Assembly (NCBI GenBank): GCA_023449855.1
Contig: JAEXHR010000302.1
Span: forward strand, 1 to 27,515
Length of the DNA: 27,515 nucleotides
Source: Pseudomonadota bacterium
Lineage (GTDB): Bacteria; Pseudomonadota; Alphaproteobacteria; Rhizobiales; Xanthobacteraceae
Direction: 5' to 3'
How positions within the stretch are numbered: position 1 is the first letter of the stretch; each line of letters begins with the position of its first letter. Both the position numbers and the translations under genes were made by a program. The notes beneath the pieces were generated by a model that saw nothing but the letters and a program-made list of their open reading frames with translations, searched no databases and had not been told where the DNA came from. Shown here piece after piece: positions 22,526-27,515 of the stretch.

Positions 22526-23281
22526 ATGCGTTTCTTATCAACACTTCTTTTGGCAACTCTCGCTAGTTCCCCGTGTTATGCTCTCGTTGGCGGAGCCAAT
22601 GTCGACGCCGACGCGCTTGGTCGCAGCGTTCTCACCATTGTCGGCTCTCGCGGCAATTTCTGCTCGGGAACGCTGATAGCGCCCACACTCGTGCTGTCGG
22701 CCGCGCATTGCGTGTCGCCGGGCGCCAGCTACAAGATCGTGCAGTATGATGCGAACCGGCAACCTCAGCTGTTGGCCGTGAAACGCGTCGCCGATCATCC
22801 TCAGTTCAATGTCCAGGGCATCAAGGCACATCGAGCAAGCGCCGATGTTGCGCTCTTGCAGCTCAACGATCCCTTGGCGGGTAAGACGCCAGTGTCGCTC
22901 GGCGTTCCCCTTGAGCCCTTCGACGCCGGGCAAGGTTACACAATCGCCGGCATCGGCGTTGCCACCCGTGGCGACGGCAAGAGCGGCGGCATGGTTCGAT
23001 CGGCGCGGCTCGTCTCCACCAGCCATCCCGGCAAATTGCAGATCCGCTTGCTTGATCCCGCTACGAATAACGAGCGCGCCGGCCTTGGCGCATGCACAGG
23101 GGACTCGGGTGGCCCGGTGCTGCAACAGCAAAACGGCCGTAGCGTTGTCATCGGTGTGATTTCTTGGTCCACCGGACCGAAAAACACTGCGGGATGCGGC
23201 GGCTTGACCGGCGTTACGCCGCTGACGCTCTACCGCGACTGGATATTGCAGACCGCGAAGGCTTGGGGCGTCGCGCTCTGA
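22526..23281 (+). CDS. Exported trypsin-like serine protease (S1 family)
   Basis: 251 residues. Residues 1-19 are a signal peptide (FLSTLLLATLASSPCYA). The mature S1 fold has the full triad: His61 in SAAHC, Asp107 in ADVALLQL and Ser194 in CTGDSGGP. Cysteines at 46/62 and 190/223 can form the usual disulfides. There is no propeptide beyond a few residues before VGGA, so it may be activated at that N-terminus. ATG 22526 was chosen over the TTG at 22517. The protein is likely periplasmic or secreted. Cargo or host gene with no phage link; substrate unknown. Confidence 0.9.
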   Translation: MRFLSTLLLATLASSPCYALVGGANVDADALGRSVLTIVGSRGNFCSGTLIAPTLVLSAAHCVSPGASYKIVQYDANRQPQLLAVKRVADHPQFNVQGIKAHRASADVALLQLNDPLAGKTPVSLGVPLEPFDAGQGYTIAGIGVATRGDGKSGGMVRSARLVSTSHPGKLQIRLLDPATNNERAGLGACTGDSGGPVLQQQNGRSVVIGVISWSTGPKNTAGCGGLTGVTPLTLYRDWILQTAKAWGVAL

Positions 23282-23331
23282 CGTTCCATCGTTAACATTC
23301 GTGAAACCTTCTACGCTATCCTCGGCGAATC

Positions 23332-23658
23332 ATGCACCGCATCATCGCCTTCCTGTTCCTCGCCGCCTGCACGCTGTGCGCTGCGCCGGCTGACGCCGCC
23401 GATCTCGCTGCCCACAGCCGCCTCGGCGCCGTGTTCGCCGAACCGGTGCCGAAAGCCCGTCGCGTGGTTGTGGCGGAGAAGGAAAAGCCGGTCGAGGAGC
23501 CGATCGTCACCTATGCGCCGGAAGTCTATATTCCGTCGATCGTTCACGGCTATTACGGCAAGCCGAATTCATATTATTATCGCTCCTATTACGGCACCAA
23601 GCCGGAGACGATCTTCAGCCGCGCGCCCTATGGATGCGGCTGGTATGGCTATTGCTGA
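23332..23658 (+). CDS. Small exported Tyr-rich protein (paralogue 1)
   Basis: 108 residues. Residues 1-22 are a signal peptide (FLFLAACTLCAAPADA). The mature part has a charged region (ARRVVVAEKEKPVEE) and a Tyr/Gly-rich C-terminus (GYYGKPNSYYYRSYYG) that ends with GCGWYGYC. The end matches that of the protein at 24081-24410 (YYYSHYG and GCNYFTYC), so the two are paralogues. Two terminal Cys and aromatic residues suggest a disulfide-closed, extracytoplasmic protein. Function unknown; no enzymatic motif. Confidence 0.75.
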   Translation: MHRIIAFLFLAACTLCAAPADAADLAAHSRLGAVFAEPVPKARRVVVAEKEKPVEEPIVTYAPEVYIPSIVHGYYGKPNSYYYRSYYGTKPETIFSRAPYGCGWYGYC

Positions 23659-23759
23659 GCGCCTGCGCGCGCGACGCGGCCTCAAGGGTTTGTGAACGTA
23701 CAAATCCGAAACGCGTCACCACATGGATGAGTAGCTTTCACCGCCGGGAGGAAAGCCAC

Positions 23760-23972
23760 TTGGGCAAGGAAGAAAAGACAGAAGCCGAACTCGAAGAGAT
23801 GATCGCCCAGCGCATCGTCGTGGGTGGTGTCTATGTCTCCGTCCGTCCCGATCCGCTGCTCGGTTGGCGCCCGATGGTGATCACCGCGCCGAAACACGCG
23901 ACCTATGCGCAGAAGATGGCGGACGATGTGGCGGTGGAACTGAGGAAGAGGTTCGCGCTGAAGGGAGAATGA
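23760..23972 (+). CDS. Small soluble protein, probable TTG start
   Basis: 70 residues from TTG 23760: an acidic helix (EKTEAELEEMIAQRI), then VGGVYVSVRPDPLLGWRPMVIT and a C-terminal helix. The start was set by the strong GGGAGG site 8 bases upstream; the frame to ATG 23727 or 23634 lacks a ribosome site and overlaps the paralogue 1 stop region. No recognised domain. It lies between the two Tyr-rich paralogues. Confidence 0.55.
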   Translation: MGKEEKTEAELEEMIAQRIVVGGVYVSVRPDPLLGWRPMVITAPKHATYAQKMADDVAVELRKRFALKGE

Positions 23973-24008
23973 TCGCGACGCTCCCAACGTAAGTCCCACA
24001 CAAGGTCT

Positions 24009-24073
24009 TTCTGACAACGATGCATAGCCTATGCGTCGTCGTGCGGTTGGCGATGAGTTGCCTGTCAGAAGGA
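24009..24073 (+). promoter_or_regulatory. Candidate structured 5' UTR masking a ribosome-binding site
   Basis: TTCTGACA (24009-24016) pairs perfectly with TGTCAGAA (24063-24070), the latter abutting or overlapping the AGAAGGA ribosome site (24067-24073) of the gene at 24081. Between them an almost perfect palindrome (24017-24039; arms ACGATGCATAG and CTATGCGTCGT, one G-T) can fold by itself or bind a dimeric regulator. The closed form would hide the start signal. Confidence 0.4.
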
Positions 24074-24080
24074 TAAAGGG

Positions 24081-24410
24081 ATGCTGCGCCCGCTTGCCTT
24101 GATCTGCATCGTTGCCGTCGCATCACTGCCGGCCGCAGCCGCCGACCTTGCGGGCTATCCGCGCCACGGCTACGGCAAAGGGATGGATCCGGCGCCGCTC
24201 GCGGGCCGTGGACGTTACTTAGCAGTCGAGTCTCCGCCATGGGACAAGATCAACACCTATTCGCCCGCTGCTCAAGGCGCCGGGCCGCTGCAGGTCCACC
24301 GTTATTTCGGTCCGCCGCAGGTCTCCTATTATTACAGCCACTACGGCGCGCCGCAGGACCTGCTGATTGGCCGGCCGCAATTCGGCTGCAACTATTTCAC
24401 CTATTGCTGA
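24081..24410 (+). CDS. Small exported Tyr-rich protein (paralogue 2)
   Basis: 109 residues. Residues 1-20 are a signal peptide (LALICIVAVASLPAAAA). The C-terminus (YYYSHYG, then FGCNYFTYC) mirrors paralogue 1 at 23332. The middle is Pro/Gly/Tyr-rich and low-complexity (YPRHGYGKGMD). ATG 24081 with AGAAGGA seven bases upstream, a site that the upstream inverted repeat could sequester. Unknown exported function, presumably shared with paralogue 1. Confidence 0.75.
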   Translation: MLRPLALICIVAVASLPAAAADLAGYPRHGYGKGMDPAPLAGRGRYLAVESPPWDKINTYSPAAQGAGPLQVHRYFGPPQVSYYYSHYGAPQDLLIGRPQFGCNYFTYC

Positions 24411-24454
24411 ACCACTGACCAGCGACCCAGCCTAGTTCCACGGTCGAAATGGGT

Positions 24455-25123
24455 CTAGCGAGTAAAGGGCAGGTCGACTTTAAGAACCTCTATCGGTCCG
24501 CCGGGGGTGTCGTCATCGAAGGCGCCGATCACCAACCGTCCAGTTTTCCATGCATTGGTGTCGAGGTTGCAGCGGTTCGCGAGCACAAGCGGACCGTCCG
24601 AATGCTTGTCATGGCCGTGCACCACATATTTTCCGCCGAGCCCGCTGTCGTCGTCATCCGCATAGCGCTTCGTCAGGAGCACCAGTGGCTGCTGCCGCCG
24701 CAGCGGCAGCGCGGGGTCAACGCCGGCATGCACATAGATGCGATGGGCATCCTCGAAAAACAGCGGCCGGCCGTCGAGCCAGGCGATGTCATGCATCGGC
24801 ACTTCCGCGGCGTCACCGCCATAGGAGGCCAGCGCCACATCGCCGCCTTTGGCCAGCCAGTCATCCATGGCGATGTCACCGCGCAGCGCCGCCACCATCA
24901 GTGCATCGTGATTGCCCTTCAGCATCGCGGTGCGCCGCAGCGTCGGCATTGCTGCCCGCAGCCGTGCGATTACGCCGCGTGAGTCCGGTCCCTTGTCCAC
25001 GTAATCTCCGAGTACCACCAGCGTGGCGGCGTTCCCCGCTGCATGCGCATCGATGCGTTCCAGAGCGAGGGCCAGCAAATCACTGCGGCCATGCAAATCA
25101 GGGATAACGTAGGTCATCGACAT
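24455..25123 (-). CDS. PPP-family serine/threonine protein phosphatase (metallophosphoesterase)
   Basis: 222 residues, cytoplasmic. The full metal-binding set of the PPP family is present: PDLHG (8-12), GDYVDKGPDS (39-48), KGNHD (69-73), VHAG (131-134) and VHGH (168-171). Size and motif spacing match bacterial PrpA/lambda-type phosphatases of about 220 residues. ATG 25123 was chosen (AAGG nine bases upstream); ATG 25117 is an alternative, and the frame to 25195 adds a non-conserved leader. It is alone on the minus strand between the small secreted genes and the 25197 gene. Protein-phosphate or small phosphoester substrates are both possible. Confidence 0.88.
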   Translation of the reverse strand: MSMTYVIPDLHGRSDLLALALERIDAHAAGNAATLVVLGDYVDKGPDSRGVIARLRAAMPTLRRTAMLKGNHDALMVAALRGDIAMDDWLAKGGDVALASYGGDAAEVPMHDIAWLDGRPLFFEDAHRIYVHAGVDPALPLRRQQPLVLLTKRYADDDDSGLGGKYVVHGHDKHSDGPLVLANRCNLDTNAWKTGRLVIGAFDDDTPGGPIEVLKVDLPFTR

Positions 25124-25196
25124 CACGGTCGACCTTCTCGAGATAGCCTGTGAGTAAGTATCAAAGTTCTTGCTTTGGGGGCAAATCATTGACAAT

Positions 25197-25514
25197 ATGC
25201 GGACAATCCAGAAATATCTGAAAGAGTTGATCCGCCCGGCGCCCGCTGTGGCGGGTTTCCGCTTCTATGGGCACAGCTATGTAATGTCGCTGCACACCAA
25301 CTATCCGACCCGAGCAATCGGTCATCCTGTCGATCATCACGCCATCAAGGTTCATGCTTTCAAGGAGCAGGGGATCGTTGTGGCAAGTGTCGATGATCCA
25401 CGCCTCGATGCGTTTGAGCGTCAGTTCCTGCGAAATGCGGGTGCGAAGCTATATGGTCCCAAGGTGCCTAATGCCCACGCCGCCTCGTTGCTGCGTGGGC
25501 ATTTGTCTGCTTAG
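25197..25514 (+). CDS. Small soluble protein, unknown function
   Basis: 105 residues. The N-terminus is helical and basic (RTIQKYLKELIRPAP), followed by strand-rich residues (AGFRFYGHSYVMSLHTNY) and a C-terminal helix. ATG 25197; no strong ribosome site is visible, so a nearby start is possible. The last 15 codons lie inside a perfect 11-bp hairpin (25470-25503). It converges on the Cys-rich exported gene. Family not recognised. Confidence 0.55.
   Translation: MRTIQKYLKELIRPAPAVAGFRFYGHSYVMSLHTNYPTRAIGHPVDHHAIKVHAFKEQGIVVASVDDPRLDAFERQFLRNAGAKLYGPKVPNAHAASLLRGHLSA
25470..25503. terminator. Strong hairpin at the end of a gene, likely bidirectional terminator
   Basis: The 11-base perfect stem AATGCCCACGC / GCGTGGGCATT with a 12-base loop lies between two converging genes (stops at 25514 and 25542). 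The plus side continues TTGTCTG, so the T-run is short. It overlaps the last codons of the 25197 gene. Confidence 0.55.
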
Positions 25515-25541
25515 ACTTCGCGAAAGGCCTGCTTGGCGGCA

Positions 25542-26792
25542 TCAAAAGCTGATGAAGGGGAGAACTTTCTTGACGGCCTTCTTTATGTCGTTGTTCTCAC
25601 CGGGGCCCTTGGCAATGTCGTTGGCTACGTTCTGAGTGAACTTGATCGCATCGTTGTTTGGGCCCGGGCCATTCTGCAGGTCGTTGATGCCCTGATTCCA
25701 GGTTTTAACAATCGTGTTCTCAGGCCCGAACGCATCGTTGATGTTGACTCCTAGTGCTCTCAGGCCTTTTACAACTTCATTGTTTGGCCCAAAACAGCCG
25801 CTGCCTCCAAAGCCCTGGTTCATGCATTTGGTTAGCTCCCGTGCGGTCAACTGTCCGCCAGCGCATCCGGCGAAAACGTATGGCTGACCACCGGACGTCG
25901 CTGCACATTCGGCGGCGATTTGTAGCTCAGGATTTAGTTGTAGGGATCCGACACCGTAGCAAACGGCGGTACCCGTCCACGTGACGGAGCCCGACTCCGC
26001 TTGTTTTTGTACGCATGAGAGAAGCCTTGCTGTGTTCGGGTCGGCATTCTGCTCAGCCATGCAGAGCGGATACTTGTTATAGTCCTGGCCGTATTCCTTA
26101 TAGCATTTGCCCAGCTGCTGCGCGGCTTGTTGCTCGTTGCTTCCGCCCAAGGCACCAACGCTACAAATTGCGAAGCCCGTCTTATCGGTATTGTTTCGCG
26201 AACAATCGTATACTCGCCTCTCTCTGGTCCCTAGCATTGAGCGCACAACACAATTGGTGATCGCATTCTGATCGCTGTTCTGGCTGACGCATTGGGCGAC
26301 CTTTTGCTCACTTGTGATAAGTGGTCGACCGAACGGGGAACCGGCCTGGGCCATCGCCGCTGGCACAGGAGTTTGTGTCCCTCCTGCGCCCGTAACGAAA
26401 TGTCCGCCGGACATGGCCGGAGGTTGATATGCAAAAGCGTTTGGGTTCGGCGGGATGACGCCAGGCGCCAGCGAGCAAAAGCCTATCGGATAGGCTCCGT
26501 TTGGGTTGATCTCGATCAGTTGCCCGTTCCAGCCTAGGAAGAATGCTTGATACATCGGGTTCGATGCGGGCATGCGAAGGAACATCATTCCAGAGGGATC
26601 TCTGACGGCGAAACCGGAGTTCATTGGATTGCCAATCTGGAACATGAAAAGGTCAGCTCGCAGCGCGAATGCCTGACCGCGAGCCGTATCGTTACATTGT
26701 CCAATGATGCCGGGTGCCTGTGCTCGAACTGATCCAGAGTTACAGATGAGGAGCGTTAGGGCAGTAACGATGGCGCTCAAAGTGCGTCGCAT
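25542..26792 (-). CDS. Exported cysteine-rich protein with C-terminal 21-residue GP repeats
   Basis: 416 residues. Residues 1-25 are a signal peptide (LSAIVTALTLLICNSGSVRAQ). The middle (165-335) has paired cysteines at 13-18 residue spacing (168/181, 197/210, 230/244, 260/278, 296/310, 323/333), suggesting a row of disulfide-stapled small helical units. The C-terminus has four GP units: FGPNNEVVK (334), FGPENTIVK (355), GPNNDAIK (377) and GPGENNDIKK (396), with a 20-21-residue period. ATG 26792 was chosen; the frame to 26798 needs TTG. No enzyme motif. It shares with the operon at the left end the theme of exported, disulfide-rich proteins, but is not a sequence relative I can recognise. Confidence 0.8.
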   Translation of the reverse strand: MRRTLSAIVTALTLLICNSGSVRAQAPGIIGQCNDTARGQAFALRADLFMFQIGNPMNSGFAVRDPSGMMFLRMPASNPMYQAFFLGWNGQLIEINPNGAYPIGFCSLAPGVIPPNPNAFAYQPPAMSGGHFVTGAGGTQTPVPAAMAQAGSPFGRPLITSEQKVAQCVSQNSDQNAITNCVVRSMLGTRERRVYDCSRNNTDKTGFAICSVGALGGSNEQQAAQQLGKCYKEYGQDYNKYPLCMAEQNADPNTARLLSCVQKQAESGSVTWTGTAVCYGVGSLQLNPELQIAAECAATSGGQPYVFAGCAGGQLTARELTKCMNQGFGGSGCFGPNNEVVKGLRALGVNINDAFGPENTIVKTWNQGINDLQNGPGPNNDAIKFTQNVANDIAKGPGENNDIKKAVKKVLPFISF

Positions 26793-26946
26793 GCTCAATC
26801 ACCAATTTATCACGTGTGGAAATATATCAAATCAACCATAAAGAGAACTTTCACGCAAGCCGAGTTGGGCCCCTACGTGGTTTCGGATCATAAATCCCGA
26901 TGATGGATGCGCCATCCGGACATGGCTGACGACTTGATGCTGCGGG

Positions 26947-27345
26947 ATGCCGACATTGCACCGTGCGAGATGCCGGTTGGGTAAGCCGCTCGATCGGCGC
27001 GCCCGCAACCGTGAGTACGAAGCCAAGCGCAGGGATGAGAAGCCCTATCGTGGGTGGTACAAGCTCAAGCGATGGCGGGATATCAGGGGTGCCCAACTGG
27101 CCAAGCAGCCGCTATGCGAGCGGTGTTTGGGCAGAGGTCGGGTGGTCGAAGCAACGATCTGCCATCATACGATCAAGCACGATGGTGACCCGGTGATCTT
27201 CTGGTCCGGTCCATTCGCATCGTCATGCAAGGACTGCCACGACACCGTTGAACAGGGCATCGAAGCGAGGGGCTACGAGATCGGCACCGACATCGATGGT
27301 CGCCCGATCGCACCCGATCATCCATGGAATAGGCCGAAGGGTTAG
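26947..27345 (+). CDS. HNH endonuclease, phage type
   Basis: 132 residues. A basic N-terminus (REYEAKRRDEKPYRGWYKLKR) is followed by the HNH core: LCERCLGRGRVVEA with CxxC (57-60), ATICHHTIKH with the catalytic His pair, and SSCKDCHDTVEQG with the second CxxC-His. This is the small HNH protein that sits next to terminase genes in HK97-like phages, where it is needed for DNA packaging at cos. ATG 26947 with weak ribosome site. No terminase is visible downstream, though only 170 bases remain. Confidence 0.85.
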   Translation: MPTLHRARCRLGKPLDRRARNREYEAKRRDEKPYRGWYKLKRWRDIRGAQLAKQPLCERCLGRGRVVEATICHHTIKHDGDPVIFWSGPFASSCKDCHDTVEQGIEARGYEIGTDIDGRPIAPDHPWNRPKG

Positions 27346-27348
27346 CCC

Positions 27349-27507
27349 ATGCCCCCGGGCGGGTCAAAAGTTCAGAAGCTTTCGACGCGGGACCGGCGCC
27401 CAAGAAGCATACGCAATGAGACCAAAAATCAAAGGGGACCCATCGCAATTCAGACGATGACGAGTGAGGCAAGTATCTGTTTCTCTACCTCTATTCGCGC
27501 TGTTTGA
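27349..27507 (+). other. Post-HNH region with packaging-site-like sequence and a short open frame
   Basis: From ATG 27349 a 52-codon frame (starting MPPGGSKVQKLS) runs to TGA at 27505. Its start overlaps CCCCCGGGCGGGTCAAAAG (27352-27370), a motif I recall between HNH and terminase genes of phages. GGGACCGGCGCCC (27389-27401) follows. An alternative small frame from ATG 27417 (MRPKIKGDPSQ) stops after 14 codons. Whether this is a cos-like site, a decayed small terminase or an unrelated junction cannot be decided here. Confidence 0.3.
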
Positions 27508-27515
27508 TTAATTCA

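Noticed and set aside
26832..27096. Overlapping minus-strand frames before and in the HNH gene
   Set aside because: No ribosome site or motif, and they overlap the well-supported HNH frame.

Overview
The window looks like a piece of a high-GC alphaproteobacterial chromosome, most likely Hyphomicrobiales of the Bradyrhizobium/Rhodopseudomonas/Afipia kind. This rests on the GC-rich coding style, an RlmB with a basic N-terminal tail next to tRNA-Tyr, rhizobial-type phage genes (a DUF6362-like protein, a possible DUF982 protein) and small exported Tyr-rich proteins. The assignment is an inference from sequence style, not from a database match.

Bases 1-6515 (all minus strand) hold an ordered gene set for exported proteins: a LuxR-type regulator, an outer-membrane beta-barrel, a small periplasmic protein, an 844-residue exported protein with about 55 cysteines, a 100-residue cysteine-rich protein, and a DsbA-like thiol oxidoreductase with a CGFC active site. 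The last three reading frames overlap at their stop/start codons. The set reads as a surface or periplasmic disulfide-rich system that carries its own folding enzyme. rlmB (6594-7475) and tRNA-Tyr (7704-7789) follow and close the host-like part.

From the tRNA 3' end onward the sequence looks like an integrated element. Three GTAAGCAAT repeats lie just after the tRNA. Then come a two-gene operon (unknown 212-residue protein plus XRE-ImmA/IrrE regulator/peptidase), a convergent tyrosine integrase with an excisionase-like partner, and a leftward early operon. Next are a CI-like repressor and Cro-like pair with a shared operator region, and a rightward replication operon whose replication protein gene contains an origin-like repeat cluster. 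A minus-strand two-TM membrane protein (a possible moron), a DUF6362-like protein and further phage genes run to about 19.9 kb. No terminase, capsid, tail or lysis gene is visible.

From about 19.9 to 26.8 kb the genes are not phage-like: an exported PRC-barrel protein, a large serine recombinase translationally coupled to an unknown 140-residue protein, an exported trypsin-like protease, two related small exported proteins, a PPP-type phosphatase, and a Cys-rich exported protein with 21-residue C-terminal repeats. A phage-type HNH endonuclease and a packaging-region-like sequence follow at 26.9-27.4 kb. The HNH gene is what one would expect directly after the phage early genes, so the cargo block may have interrupted the prophage. 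No copy of the tRNA-Tyr 3' end was found downstream, so the right boundary of the element is either outside the window or lost.
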